64,000 nucleotides of DNA, from the NCBI RefSeq assembly GCF_002127325.2, contig NC_035444.2, positions 80,349,392-80,413,391 on the forward strand, read 5' to 3'. Under the pieces are notes generated by a model that worked only from the letters and a program-made list of their open reading frames with translations, was not told where the DNA came from and did not search any database. Below, piece after piece: positions 22,378 through 37,655 of the stretch; the stretch's first letter is position 1, and each line of letters begins with the position of its first letter. The position numbers were made by a program, and so were the translations under genes. The DNA is from Helianthus annuus. Lineage: Eukaryota; Streptophyta; Magnoliopsida; Asterales; Asteraceae.

Positions 22378-23137
22378 TTGTCTCAAAGGGTTGAGATCCT
22401 GTACAAACAGTGCTAATTATAAGAACCGTAAGAACAGATCTGAACCATTGTTAATTTAAATCAAGGGTTGATATTGATTATAAATAAAACTCTTATAATT
22501 AAAAATTACTACTAACAAATTAGGGGTAATTTTGTAAAATTGCTAATCATTTGACCATTTTCTATTAAATACAAATTCCACCAAGGTTTTTTAAACTAAA
22601 ATAACTTTTATATACTTCATTATTTTTTTTAAAAATATATACCATAAAATCAAGTATTTTTTTATCTTTAATATGAGTACCATATTGCTATACCTTTTTT
22701 GTATTTATAAAAGTGTTTTTTAAAAAAAGTTAACAAAAGATGTTTTATATTTGTGCTAATAAGGTGCTGATTATGTGTTAATTACAAAATAATACAAACA
22801 AACACCAAAAGTAGATATAATCAGCACATCTGGTGTGCTGATAATGGAGAACGATTGAAGATGTCGTGCTAATGTCGTTTATGTTGATAATGGAGAACGA
22901 TTCGAGGACGATGTGCTGATAATGAAGAACGATTAATGATGTTGTGCTAATTATATAGTGTTGTGCTGATTATATTTTTTGTAATTATTTTTAATTAGTT
23001 ATAAATAAATATGGTCAAAAAGTCTAAATTACCCCTAAACTAATTTTTTTATTGATGGACACTTGTCAATTATGTATTGGTTCTTATGGTTCTTACAAAC
23101 TTAAGTGTTTGTATTTGATCCCATTCCTTGTCTCAAA
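22378..23137. mobile_element. MULE-like MITE, 740 bp, TSD TTGTCTCAAA
   Basis: 22388-23127 begins GGGTTGAGATCCTGTACAAA and ends GTATTTGATCCCATTCC; the two ends match inverted at about 15 of 21 bases, and both carry TAAGAACC(G/A)TAAGAAC subterminally. The 10-mer TTGTCTCAAA is directly repeated outside (22378-22387, 23128-23137), consistent with a Mutator-type duplication. Inside is a three-copy minisatellite, GTGCTGATAATGGAGAACGA type (about 22835-22940). Confidence 0.75.
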
Positions 23138-23934
23138 ACTCAAATGTAAGTAAGCTATACACAAACTAATGAACTATTCTAACAAGTTATGGCAAACAAC
23201 TTCTGACTTTTCTATGCCTCAAAATAGTAAATCAATCCAAGTTATCACTAAAAGCATCTTTAATGGAAAGTTAGTTAGCTCATCCACAAGCTTATGCACC
23301 TACGGCACTGATGCCGTTCGTGGCGCATCCGTTAGTGGCCCTTCGTAGTGAAAGACAGCCGGATCAGTTGGCACAAAATGACCAGATCCTAACACCAGGA
23401 GAGATTTTAACAACTGGTCTAAAGCAATTAACTTCCTGATCGCGGTGAACAGATGCTTTGCGATAGCTTGTCGCTCCTTTGGGTGCCAAAGCAATACCAA
23501 AACCGGTTCCAAGCTGGTTATAAGTAGTACTTTTATGTTATATTGTTATTACAAAAGTATCGATGAACATCTAACATGTGCACAAACATTGTTCATTTGT
23601 AACAAATCCAAAGAGCTAAACATCAGGAAGTTGCTCTTAAAAATTATACCAAAACTAGTCAGACTAATCATTTAACTCGTTTAGACTACGCAAAGACAAC
23701 ATCATTCGGACCTTGACCGACGATAATAAGGGATCATCAGAACTGAATTCAAATTATACTACAATAAGTACATGTTATTGCAACAAGGTAGCAGTGTTTG
23801 AAATAACAAAGCTTCAACAGCAACCAACAAATATCAGCAGCAGGTAAATTATCAAACTTCACAATAGTAATATTACATGGTTGAGTTTATACTAGATTCT
23901 GTCAAAATCTAGTATCAAAGCCTTGATACACAGA
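23138..23934. other. Intergenic DNA downstream of the MAP kinase
   Basis: No recognisable gene. A 70-codon minus frame at 23300-23512 matches nothing I know. The part next to 23935 is the kinase 3' untranslated region. Confidence 0.5.
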
Positions 23935-26363
<2,429 letters not shown>

Positions 26364-26377
26364 GATGATATCTGATT

Positions 26378-27450
26378 CTGAAAACAACATATAAGGTTAA
26401 TTTATTGATCCTAATAAATAAAACCCCGTCCGTATTGTGTATTATTGATCAACTAATGTATATACGTATACAATGAAGATACAAAATGAAACATACCCAA
26501 ATCATATATTAGATACTGCGTCAGTATTGCGTATTATTGATCAACTACTGAAACTTACTCAAATCATATATGGCAAATTGGATTTTATATAATCCCAACT
26601 TTCTCAATTTGGCCGATAATAATCTCAACTCGGTTATTTGCCCATAATCATATATGAAACTCACTCGATTTATGTAAAACTTACCTCGAAACGGTGCTCC
26701 AAACGGCTTAATTTTTGTTAATTGGAAGTTTAAACACCCGAATTGAAGCACCATTTTCGTTGTTTCGGGCAGTATTTCGAGGTAAATTTTACATCAATCA
26801 ATTCGTATCCTCGTTCTAATCAAAAGCCTAAAACATCGGTTTGTAATTTGGAAAAAAAACTCAACTCCGTTAAGCTATTTTTAACACAGACTATTATCGG
26901 CCAAGTGGGGCAGTTCGGATTATTATCGGCATCGGCCAAATTGAAAAAGTTGAGATTATTTAAATCCAATTTGCCAATCATATATTGGATATGGTAAATA
27001 ACTAAATATAATTACAATAAACCATAACTAATGTATTCTCTTAATATTCGATCTCGCTTACAAATAAAACATACTCATATCATATATATCTTCTAGTTAT
27101 GATAATATTATTATCGTAATTCAGCGTAACTAATATATTCTCTCTTAATAACAGATCTACACACGAATAAAACATACATGTTCTAGCTATGGTAATATGA
27201 TTACGACAGACAGACCGTAACTAATATATTCTGTCTAATAACAACAGATCTATGATCAAGCAGTAAGATGTACGAAATTTGAAAGAGAAAAAGGAGAAAA
27301 GAAGGAAGTGAACCTTGAAGATGAGCTTAGCAAGAAATTTTTCTCCGGCGGTGAATAAAGGGTAAAAAAGAATGGTGTTACTCCAATCAAAATGCGTCTG
27401 ATTTTGCAGAGGATAGCAGCCACAAAGCCGAGAACAGAATAACATTCAAA
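26378..27450 (-). promoter_or_regulatory. MAP kinase 5' leader: exon, 936-bp intron and TATA box
   Basis: A donor CAAG|GTTCAC (after 27314) and acceptor TTTTCAG (before 26377) define a leader intron 26378-27313 ahead of the ATG at 26363. A TATA-like TATATATTA on the minus strand (27456-27464) would start transcription near 27430. An ATG at 27445 that opens a frame overlapping the main start lies at or above that start, so it is probably not in the mRNA. Confidence 0.5.
26563..26984. mobile_element. MITE, 406 bp, in the MAP kinase leader intron, TSD ATCATATA
   Basis: 26571-26976 begins TGGCAAATTGGATTT and ends AAATCCAATTTGCCA, a perfect inverted repeat of 15 bp. ATCATATA is repeated on both sides (26563-26570, 26977-26984). 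Longer imperfect pairing (TTGGCCGATAATAATC with its inverse) makes it partly foldback. The 8-bp duplication suggests hAT. Confidence 0.85.
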
Positions 27451-27464
27451 CCTACTAATATATA

Positions 27465-28369
27465 CGGCTCAACCAAGTTGTTAAAGAATAAGTCTTTAGT
27501 CTATCTTTCAGCATCCGTTGAATTAATTATTTAGAAACACGTTTTCCTGGTTTTTAATCTATCTTTCAGCATCAATTAAATTCATTTTTATTTTTTTATT
27601 ATATATTGTTTATGCTTTTCGTTTCTGTGTTTTTTCCACTTTTATTATGTTGTAATTTCCAAAGACACTTCTTTTGATAAATAATTATGTTATTATCTTT
27701 TTCTTTCCTTAACCTTTGTCTTTAATCTTATCTTGCTTTTGGTGGGTTTTGACTTTTGATTTTGATTGCTTTACTATTTTTGTTACTACATAAAATATAT
27801 ATAATTAGAAAAACATTAATTAGAGTTAGAAAATACTTAGAAAAACATTAATTAGAGTTAGAAAATACTTACAATTTAAAAAAAAAAGATATATATAGAA
27901 AAGTAATAATTTAATATGACGTGGAACAAAAGTTTATCTTAATAGGGATATTAGATTTTAATAATCTCAATTGTTTGTCATTGGCCGCCAGCAGTCTCAA
28001 CTTTTAAAATAACTATTGACAGTCCTAACTATTAATGTTGGTCTCCAATGGACCCTGACTAACTGACACCTAACGCCCATATGAGATCCTGTCGCCGGCA
28101 AAATGTTTTTGGCAAGAAAATGGTTCTTAAAGGTCTGATCTAAGGTTACAAAGATGTTTGAGACGAAAATGTTGAGTTTTCCGGCCAAAGAGTTTTTCGG
28201 CGACCTCAATAATTGATGCTTTTACTAGAAAAGGTTCCTAAAGGTCCGTAATAAGGTTATAAAGAGGTCTGAGACGAAAATGTTGAATTTCTGCCAAAAA
28301 AGAGTTTTTCGGCGACCTCAATAAACGGCAAAGAAAATTACGTGTAAACTCATCCTTCTTGAGGCTATG
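27465..28369. repeat. AT-rich upstream DNA with a ~100-bp tandem duplication
   Basis: 28115-28210 and 28225-28325 are diverged copies sharing TGAGACGAAAATGTTGA and AAGAGTTTTTCGGCGACCTC. The region 27465-28100 is otherwise AT-rich with a repeated AGAAAAACATTAATTAGAGT (about 27808 and 27839). No gene. Confidence 0.65.
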
Positions 28370-28592
28370 TCCAAGGTCAACTCCTCGACCACTGTGAGAC
28401 CATACCCCCTGATATGCGAGAACCAGATGAAATCCGTAAACCTTCGCCCCCCCCGTCAGGTTCGAACCCGGGATTAAAACCCAAATTCATCCCTTCATCC
28501 AGATGCCCGTCGAAAATGATCCGAGCAGGAATCGAACCTATATTTTCACTAGAGAAGAGTAGACCTCTTACCACTAAACCAAATTGAAAACA
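28370..28592 (-). mobile_element. tRNA-derived SINE
   Basis: On the minus strand an A box (TGGTTTAGTGGTAAGAGG, 28581-28564) is followed about 25 bp later by a B box (GGTTCGATTCC, 28538-28528), the spacing of a pol III promoter in a tRNA. A second GGTTCGAACC lies further along (near 28462). No cloverleaf acceptor stem closes, so this is a tRNA-derived repeat and not a tRNA gene. Confidence 0.6.
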
Positions 28593-29980
28593 CATCCAAA
28601 GGTTATAACTAATTATGTTAACAATGGACCATGAAAATGGCACCTTTAAAATTGTCCACACAATCAAATGTCAAACGATTGTTTACAAAATTTTGTCTTT
28701 TATGTTGCTTAAATTTTGTCTTCTATTTTGCTTTTGGCCTTTTAATTTTTATTGATTTATTATTTTTTAGGGACTTAGATTGTTTACATTTTTAGTGTTT
28801 TTTTTGTGAGTGATTGTCTTTTTATTTTGCTTTGTCTTGGAGATTTAGATTGTTTTTGAATATTGAATAAACTGCTAAAATAGTTTATGAGGTTTAGTCA
28901 TTTTTGCCACATTAGTTAAAAACTTAAACCTTTTGAATCTGGGTTCCAATGGTTTCAATTTTGTTGGCATTTTTATCCAAAAACAAAATCTTATCAGATT
29001 TTTCAGTTAACATTCAACTTTTTTTTTGTCTTTTTCTTTATGTACGTTTTTTTGTTGGTCTATATTTTATTTGGAAATGAGTCAGGTCAAATATAATACG
29101 TTTTCACTAGGCGATATAAATTCGAGTTACTTTACGTTTCGACTTTGCCCCAACGCGTGGAACAATTCTTTAATGTAAAAAAAAAAACTATTTTCTTACG
29201 TGTTTATCTTTTAGTACGTTTCATTATAAATCTAAGACAGTCTACGTTTCGACGTACATTTTCTCGGTAATGAATCAGGTTAAATATAAGACATTTCCAT
29301 GCTTATTTTTATGTGCGTTTTCAGTTGGTCTACGTGTGACGTAAATTATGTTCGAAAACGAATAAACTCAAATATTTAATGGTATAAGTTTAAGTTACTT
29401 TAAGTTTCGACGCCATCACAACTTGCGGTGGGTCTAAATACTAGCTACAATAAGGAAACTATAACACCATGCCGACCAAGTCAAAATTAAAAAGACTGCT
29501 ATTTTCAAAGGCGATCTGTTTTTCTTTACGATAATTAACGAGTTTCTGACCTTCCAAATCCTCCAAAGGTTAGAATTAATTATGTTGATTAAGTTGATTA
29601 ACGATGGAACGAGAAAATGGCACATTTGAAATTTGTCCACTCAAGCAATGTCAAATAGTTGTTTACAAAAAGTCAAATGAAAACACTCAAAATCTAGTCA
29701 CGAATCTCACCATCCACAAAATCCAACGGCACGTATTCACTTTCGCAAGAAACGGTCCGTCGGCCGCATACGCGTAATCCTTACATCCAGGGGATAGATA
29801 AGAATTATAATTATAATATAATATATCCATATATCATATAATAATCATAATAATCATATATTATAAAAAAAATAATAATAACATACAACTTGCAGTTGGA
29901 TAGATAAAGTTCGAAAAGGTTAAAAAAAGGAATTGATGCAAGCATCGTCTTAAATTGTGCGCCCTACCTTATCTTTTTTT
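28593..29980. other. AT-rich intergenic DNA with a dispersed duplication
   Basis: 28595-28695 and 29570-29672 share an order of blocks (CCAAAGGTTA, ATTAATTATGTT / AACTAATTATGTT, GAAAATGGCAC, TTGTCCAC, AATGTCAAA..TTGTTTACAAAA), so they are two old copies of one repeat. No gene. Confidence 0.6.
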
Positions 29981-30240
29981 TTTTTTTTTTGAAACGTGTG
30001 AATTATTCGTGAATATTGGGAGATCTAGCATACGTTGTCTTAACTGGGTTCGTGCTAGAGAGCCCTCTCGTACAATAGGTCCCCAATTTAAACCCCTCAA
30101 TGAGAAACTCCTATCATTTTGAGACCTAGAGAGAAAAACTCATCTGAGCCCACCATAAATGAAACTTAAATACCCGTAGCAACCACTAGAGTACGAGTGA
30201 TGGTTTACCTTATCTCTACTCGCGTACAATATACACATTA
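29981..30240. repeat. Poly(T)-flanked repeat, SINE-like remnant
   Basis: A run of T (29970-29989) is followed by a block sharing TTGTCTTAACTGGGTTCG with the repeat at 19590-19620. Class uncertain. Confidence 0.3.
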
Positions 30241-30305
30241 AATATGGTATATATTATTTTTGTTGTCGGTGTAGATAAGGATTTGGATGATATGCTGATA
30301 CATAT

Positions 30306-30390
30306 TAGACTTGGCATTATTATAAGGATTAGTATACATAATCCGGACACTTGGCATTATTATAAGAATTAGTATACATAATCCGGACGT
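30306..30390. repeat. 46-bp tandem duplication
   Basis: Two adjacent copies of a unit starting ACTTGGCATTATTATAAG and ending TATACATAATCCGGAC differ by one base. Confidence 0.9.
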
Positions 30391-31079
30391 ACGGATACTT
30401 TGATGATAAAAATTAGTGTTGAATAATAACCTATAGAAAGTTTACTCGGGAAAAATTGAGGGTACTTGTGTGGTCATATGTTGGAAATTAACCAAGGTGT
30501 GTTTATTTTTTCAAAATGATACGTTAAACTGTTAAAAACGAGCTATTAGACAGTCTAACTAGTTAGTTTGGCTGCACCAACCTGTTAGGTTTGATTTGTC
30601 GTTTTCTGAAACAGCAGTTAATGGTGTGACTTAGAATTTTCGTCAAAGTCAGGAGAACAACATTTATAAACTAGCATCACCGTCTGCAACCCTTCAACCC
30701 GTACATGATCTATCATTTCCAGACCTTCACGGCGAAGTTGAAGTTGATCACGTCAATTCCACTTGTAACCTTGCCATACTTGGTTATAAATATGATCTTT
30801 TTTGTGTCTTCTTATTTTAAGGTTTAATATTTCTCTTTTTTGAACTGATTTTTTTAGACTGCCATGACCACAAGTCTGTGTGTAAAACATAGAAAAGAAT
30901 AATTAAGTCGATCTCTGAGCCGTACGTTGCGACAGACTTATCAAACGGAGAAAAATAGACGCGCTGCGACGGACCTGTCAAACAGGAAAAAATAGATGAA
31001 AAAACGTTAAACCGCACACGCAAGTTGCGGCGTGTTGACTCGGGAAATGTAGAACGAAACGTTAAACTAAACTTGCGAA

Positions 31080-31315
31080 AGGTTAAAAGTATAAGGGACC
31101 AAAGTTGAAAGTAAAAAAAAGTGTTGGATTAAATTGCAAAAGATGAAAAATTTTAGGTTAAAAGTAAAATAAATCAAAGGGGTAAAATTACAAAAGATGA
31201 AAACTTTTGAATTAGAAGTGAAAAACAAATTAATCAGAGGGGTTATATTACCCAAGATTGAAACTTTAGAGTTACATTGCCAAAGATTGAAATTTTAGAG
31301 TTAGAAAGGAAAAAT
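31080..31315. repeat. Degenerate A-rich repeat block
   Basis: Several diverged units of the form CAAAGATTGAAATTTTAGAGTT / GCAAAAGATGAAAAATTTTAGG follow each other. Low complexity, non-coding. Confidence 0.5.
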
Positions 31316-31379
31316 CCAAATTTTTTTTTTTTTAAATTCCCAAATCCAAGAATATAACATCATCATCATCATACTTAGT

Positions 31380-31570
31380 AAATCACACCAATAGCAAATC
31401 TAAGGTAAGGTTTGAGGAGGGTAAGATGTAGACAGCCTTACCTCTACCCATAGGAATAGAGAGGCTGCTTCCAGTGAGACCCCCGGCTCGATAATAGTTT
31501 TGCATCAAGCCTTGGACATAAGACACATAACACTCAGCAATTGGGACAAAAGCCGATTAGTGAATGTACC
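31380..31570. repeat. Widespread plant SINE-like repeat
   Basis: The block GTTTGAGGAGGGTAAGATGT, CAGCCTTACCTCTACCC, AGAGAGGCTGCTTCC and GAGACCCCCGGCTCG has the conserved order known from a repeat dispersed in many eudicot genomes. The class is from memory, not shown by the sequence. Confidence 0.45.
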
Positions 31571-32133
31571 CCCTTGTCTTTCGATTATCAAAGCCACCAC
31601 ATGATGCATGATTAACCGTTCCTCGCTTTTTAACGTCATTTTCACGAAATTAGTAGAATAGCGTTAAAATTAGTGCACTTTCACTTTTGCTCGTTCCTCC
31701 CGAGGGCCCACATATATATACATTATATGCGCATACCGTAACAACCATAAACACAAATATTTTGCTTATTTATAGTATTTTAATTCATCAATAGTGTCAA
31801 ATCAAGAATCGGCGTCTAGTCCCGCAATGCTTCCCTGATTTTGGTGACATTTGCAGTGGCCTATAGCTATCACAACATCGGAGCGAACATCTGCATCTAT
31901 ATAATTTAACGAAAAAAACATATTTATCTCTAAGTTATGTGTTAACCAAAATATAAACGACATTGAAACTAAGAACAACAAGAAGAAGATGATTCACCAA
32001 TGATTACACTTTTATTGGATTGATACCATCATTACTAGAGAATTTGAAAAACAGAAAAGAATTCGAATGAATAACAGAACTGTTTTCTTACCTATTTAAC
32101 AAACACTAACAATCAATTATCAACTAACCACAC
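31571..32133. other. Intergenic DNA left of the transposon nest
   Basis: AT-rich; no gene or clear repeat seen. Confidence 0.5.
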
Positions 32134-32479
32134 TAAGGGGAGGAGGGGTGGTTCACTAGTGATAGATTATATTACTCTCACTGTCCAATAAAATCATGCC
32201 ATGTCATCAACAAAATTTCTATCACTAGTGATAGAAATGTAGGGGGGGTGGTATCACTAGTGATGGAATTCTATCACTCCTAATTTTTTTTTAATTTTCA
32301 TTTTAAAATTAGAAATTTTTAATTTTATTTTAAAACAAAATTATAAATTTCACTAATTTTTTTAATTTTTTATTTTAAATTAGAAATTAACAATAAAACA
32401 CTAAAATTAAAAATTTCATTAAATTTAAAACATACTACTTCAATTTAACATACTAGAAACATACAATTAAAAAAAAAAC

Positions 32480-32954
32480 CTACTCCTCGTCCGAATCCGG
32501 AAACTCCAAACCTAGAGAACCTACTAGTTCGATTAAATCGTATCTCAACCGAAAGTGAGTTTCTTCGTTACGCAATTGTAAATGGATATCTTGTGGAACT
32601 TGAACTTGAGTAGGAGGATCCGGCACCCAATCCGGGGATATTGCACGTCCGTCTTCTTTGATCATCATATTGTGCAATATGATACATGCATACACTATGC
32701 TATGTATTGATTTCTTGCTCGTAGCACGAACCGGTCGGTGTAGTATACCCCATCTACCATTTAAAACACCAAATGCCCTCTCAACATCTTTTCTTGCCGA
32801 TTCTTGCAATTTTTTAAACACCTTTTCTTTATGCTCGACAGGAAATGAGGGAGCTTTCACAAAAACATACCAAGACGGGTAGATACCATCCATAAGAAAA
32901 AAGCCTCGTCTGTAATGTCGACCGTTAACATAGAAAGGAGAGGAAGGTGTGGTA
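32480..32954 (-). pseudogene. PIF/Harbinger transposase, C-terminal half
   Basis: Reads VTDGTTPSSPFYVNG, then GFFLMDGIYPSW, and the third catalytic residue in RKDVERAFGVLNGRW, with YACIILHNMMI near the end: the HARBI1/DDE_4 endonuclease pattern. Its N-terminal half lies 17.4 kb away (50404-51183). The LTR at 32960 cuts the codons for ..VTDG; the frame matches exactly across the cut once the insertion and one CCATC copy are ignored. The long open frame that extends to 33094 runs into LTR sequence and is not original. Confidence 0.88.
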
Positions 32955-35549
32955 CCATCTGTAACACCTCGAAAATTTACGTCCAATAATGCATTGACAC
33001 GTGTCATAGGCTTTGCATATGCGAAAACATACTTTAGAGGGACTAAAGTTGACAAACAGTGAAAACTATGGAATATAAGGGTCCGAAGTGTCAATAATGG
33101 ATAAATAGACTCTATAATAACCCTACATGGTGTTTATAACTCTAAACGGATAGATCATGGATCATACGAAGCGGAAAATGCACGAAAGTGAGGAATTACA
33201 AACTATAGGGACTAAAAGTGTCAACATGTTGAATTTATACCTCTGAGTGATCTTTTAGCAGCCCCGAAGCTTTGTAATGATAAAATATACTCACTAGAAT
33301 ATGTGGTAAAAATTTCATGAAGTTTCGTTATCGTATGAGAAAGTTATGGCCAAAACCGTACTTGAAGGGTTAAAAGCGTCAACGTCGAATTTCATGACTT
33401 TTCGGGTGAGCGCAAAGTTAACCGAGGACTTTACCATGTTGGTAAAAGTCCCAAGGTTCCTAAAAATCAAGTTTGAAGGTTTACGAGTCAAGATAAACGG
33501 CAAAAACCTCGCGTGCAAAGAACAGGGACCAAAACTGCAACATTTAACAAATGTTTGGGAGCTGCAGACCCCAGGCGGCCCGCCTGGGCTGCCTTAAGCG
33601 GGCCGCGACCCGAGCCCAGATGCAGAAACTCGCGAACTGAAGTGTTTGGGTCCGTTTTATGAATGGTTTACAGCTTGCACCACCTCCAAAACTCACCAAT
33701 CGAAGGACATGCATGTTGGGACACCTGTGGCACTCTTACAACATCAGAAACACCTTAAAACCAGATCAATTCTTCACTTTTTGAGATCTTGAGTAGTAAC
33801 CAAGAACACATACAAACTTCAAAAATTCACAAGAGATATTCTGGAGCTTTCTGATCGACAAGGCAACCTCATAGTGATCACTAAGCTTCATTAGGACTCT
33901 TGTAAGCATTCATAACCTTCTCTAATCCGTTCTAGCTTAGAATATTAGCCGAAAGTCAATCGGTCGTAACTTTAGTTTGACTTTTCGATTAAACGAAAAT
34001 GGCTCAGTCATTTCTCAAATTGAAAGTACCTACAAGTTGGTATTTATGTGGGAAACAAACCCTCAAAATGGTATTCTCTGATTCCCACTCTAAGCATGCT
34101 ATTTGTCGAGTCAAAGTTGTTCTTAAAAAGTCAACAGAACTTGTTTTTACAAAATATAGCATAAATGGTAATGTAGATGACATGCAATCAGTTTGATCAT
34201 CAAAAATAACTTTATAATGAATGTAAGAATATGTTTTATCATAATCAACTCGACAATCTTTAGTATAAACTCGGATCGGAACCGAAAGTCTTACAAAACG
34301 ACTTTTTCTTTGACTCTCGATTCGGATCCGTGCATGCATGTTTGAGATCTGTATTAGAGCTTATTTTGGACCATTTTTATTTATGTATAACTCTCTGGAA
34401 TTTTACAACTTGATTCCATGCTTAACCGATTCATATGCATGTTTCCGATTTATGCTTAAAGTTGACTATTTTGCCCTTTTTGCTATAAAACGTGATTTTT
34501 GGAAAAGTGAAAGAGTAGAAACCTTTATTACTGATTTATAAACTTGCACCGAAAATTTGATATCAGTTGGAGGTCCAGATTTAAAGTTATGGCCGATATC
34601 GTAAAACTAAAGCTTTATGTTAAATAAACGGCGCATTTGGCGTATAACCTATTTAAGGCCACGTTTTGATATAAAACTTTTTAACCACTGATGTTATATA
34701 ATATTTTGGGATTTTTGAAGATTTTTATTTAATTTTTTGGCTGATCGTATCATAGGTCTCTAAGTTGATTCGGTTAATGCCGGTTTTGACCTTTTAAGCC
34801 ATAAAATGAGTTTTATGCATCCTTTTGACCCCAAACCTTTTTCTACTGATGTTATTTGTTAAATAAATTATTTTGAGCATTCTGGAAATATAAAAATCTC
34901 AGCTTTCTTTTGAAAACCCGGAAACGGCTCTAAATCGCCTTTCTAAGCGTTTTTAACGCATAGTATGCGTTATACCCATATTAAACATTGTAGGTCCGGG
35001 TTTCGGGATCAAAACCGTGATTTTCATGATTATGTTCAAGACGGGAAGAGAGTAGAGATGATAAACAAACAACTTTGTATTAATCCGGTAGTATAACATT
35101 ACAAGTCGGCCCGATTACATGATAACCGAACTAATACCAAAGGAGTATACATTCGGGGAGAGATCAAGTTGTCACACCCCCAAAACCCCACCTGCGGAGT
35201 ACTACCGCATGGAGGCGTGACTGACCAGGATCCAGCCACCAATCATACTGAACAAGCATATAAGTAGTTATAAAAGTTTAACCATCACGATTGGTGTTCC
35301 AAAACAAATAAGTTTAAGTTGCAAGCGGAAGCATAAGTTTAAAGTTATAACATAAGTTCCAAAAGTTTCAAGTTTAACATAGTCTTGTAGCAATCCCTGT
35401 CCCACAACGATCCTCCTCCATGCAAGCTCCCACTGAGTACCTATGGTCCTGCAAAGCATGTAGTAACGAGTCAACAACTAGTTGAGTGAGTTCACGGGTG
35501 GGCGTTCGTTTTAGTTGTTTCGAAAACAGTTTACATTATCTGGCATCCT

Positions 35550-35716
35550 GCCGTGGGGGTTACCCCATAGTTTTAAAAAACGTGACCAGTTCGTTCCCAG
35601 TTACTCCGGCACTCCGGCCGTGGGGGCTACCCCATGTAGTTATCAGGCATTTCGGCCGTGGGGGCTACCCCATGTACATCATCTGGCTCTCCAGCCGTGG
35701 GGGCTACCCCATGTGT
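35550..35716. repeat. Four GGGGGCTACCCC palindrome units
   Basis: CCGTGGGGGCTACCCCATGT (first unit CCGTGGGGGTTACCCCATAG) occurs four times at about 50-bp spacing; GGGG-CTA-CCCC can form a tight hairpin. Copies recur in the 5' LTR (43101-43267). The related Tekay 2 LTR has ATGGGGGTTTCCCAT units in the same place (56712-56825). Confidence 0.85.
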
Positions 35717-36354
35717 ATACTAGACTCGTTACCGTATCGATTGCTGACTGTAGTCATGTTTATGTGCCCTGAAAACATCAATGTCTATCATCATTGACGT
35801 GCCCCAGATCCATTAGTTCACGCCCGTCCTCTGCGGCACGGTGTGAGGCTTGTCAGACCTAAATAGCGCTATCTAACTAATGACCCGCTCGCCATTGGCC
35901 CGGCGATTAGTCGATACAAAAAGGAGGGACTTCGTGATAGAGTTTTAGTCTAGTACGTTTATCCGTCCATCCGGACGAGGAATCACATTCCTGAACCACT
36001 GACGTCCTACCCAATGGTAGACGAGGAACCCATGTTCCTGAATCCCATTCCCAACCCAGGGAATCCCATGCTTTGTAAAGGGTGTGAACTCACCTTGGTT
36101 TGCTCGGCAGTCAAACACAGAAAGTCAATCAAGTCGCAAGTAGTCAATAACGTCCTAACACGGATATATAATCAGATTCGAACCAAGTAGTGCACAAATG
36201 TTCAACACGTTTGGCAAGCACGTTTAGTAGTAACAGTTAACAGTCAACAGTAGCACATACGGTTCACAAGTTCAGCCCAACTACTTAGGCCCAAACACGT
36301 AAAAGCAGTTAACACAGAAGCCCATCAGTCTGGCCCATTAACTAAGGCCCAAAA

Positions 36355-36605
36355 GTGTGGTCTCGAGTCGCAACCGGACTCGCAAGCATGGTCTCGAGTC
36401 ATGCTGTGTGTTGATCATGGATGGTTGCGAGTCGCAACCGGTGTCGCAACCGTAGTCTCGGTTCATCATGCTAAGGTCTCGAGTCGCAACCGGACTCGTA
36501 ACCTGTGGTTTCGGCTTGTCCTGTTATGGTTGCGAGTCGCAACCGCGTGGTCTCGAGTCATCACGCTGTGGTTGCGAGTCGCAACGGGTGATTGCGAGTC
36601 GGTAA
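36355..36605. promoter_or_regulatory. GAGTCGCAACCGG motif cluster, Tekay 1 LTR
   Basis: At least six copies of GTCTCGAGTCGCAACCGG or GGTTGCGAGTCGCAACC, where the motif and its inverse meet around GAGTCGCAAC. Downstream of the TATA box in element direction, so in the transcribed leader. The same block recurs at 43906-44156. Confidence 0.7.
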
Positions 36606-37327
36606 GCTGTCATTTTCACGTTCACGTGTTGATGCAGGTGTAATCAGCCAAATAGTACAATATAATCAGGCCCAAATCCGGAAATGACCAATAGAATTTC
36701 ACTAACATATTTCCTAATCAGGCTATTAGTCAAATGTGGATCAAAATCACAAGGGTTTTCAATCTTCAACTATCATTCAAAGTGTTCTTCAAATATTCAA
36801 ACCCATCTTCATCAAGTTCATAACATTTTAACCACTTATTCAATCAACACTATGAACAAGCATCAAAACACTAAGCATAACACATAACCCGGTTTTCATA
36901 CAAGTCCGATTTCATGACATATGTAACCCGATTTCATGTTCATCAACATAAGTGGTTCAAACTTCATTTAGACACAACATATCACATCTTGCCATATAAT
37001 ATATGTTAACCGGTTATCAACATGGCGCATATTAGAATCATCATAAACATCAAGAACATCATGTAATCTCTAACTATAGACATCATCTTATGCATACATC
37101 CATTCAAGCACAAACACAACAAAAATTAACCATAAAAATACTAACCGGTTGGTGATGTGTGTGTGTGTGCCGATCCAAAGTCCAAATCCGAGAGTTTCTT
37201 GTGTCAACCGAGTGGATCCGAGAGTCTTGGAGATGTGTTTGTGTGCTAGAGTTCTAGTGGGAGAGAAGATAGAAGTGTGTGTGTGTTCTAATGTTCAACA
37301 AAGTGGTAACAAGTAACTAGGGGTGGT

Positions 37328-37337
37328 GTATTTATAG
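37328..37337 (-). promoter_or_regulatory. TATA box in Tekay 1 3' LTR
   Basis: CTATAAATACA on the minus strand, about 320 bp into the LTR; repeated at 44879-44888 in the 5' LTR. It lies between the two GAGTCGCAACC-type motif clusters. Confidence 0.55.
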
Positions 37338-37655
37338 TCAAGTTCCAAGTGTGCACCCTTAGTGGGTTTCGAGTGGGGGTTCACGGCCCAAAGGCCCAAC
37401 CGGCCACTAGGTTCTCGGCCCAAGGCCCAAAACCGATTACTATTCACTCGAGACCTCATGGTCTCGAGTCGGGTTCCTTGTTGTTTCGTGTCGGGTTCTC
37501 GGTTCACTTATAATACATATGAATATATACAATGCACACATAACAAACACATATCATGTAAAAAGGTTCACGTTTATCATTAAGTTCAATCGGCCAACTA
37601 ATCACATAACATACAAGCAAGTTACAACGAAAGGTTCTAGATTTCGAGTTGTCAC

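Noticed and set aside
23300..23512. 70-residue protein on the minus strand
   Set aside because: No domain, no start context, no neighbour exon; chance frame.
27221..27445. 74-residue protein or upstream ORF of the MAP kinase
   Set aside because: Its ATG lies at or above the transcription start predicted from the TATA box, and the frame is lost after splicing.
28520..28592. tRNA gene on the minus strand
   Set aside because: A and B boxes are present but no acceptor or anticodon stem closes; better explained as a SINE head.
32955..33094. N-terminal extension of the Harbinger frame at 32480-33094
   Set aside because: These codons come from the inserted LTR; the true N-terminal half is at 50404-51183.
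35486..35797. 103-residue protein, present twice
   Set aside because: It lies in both LTRs of one element and is formed by the GGGGGCTACCCC repeats.
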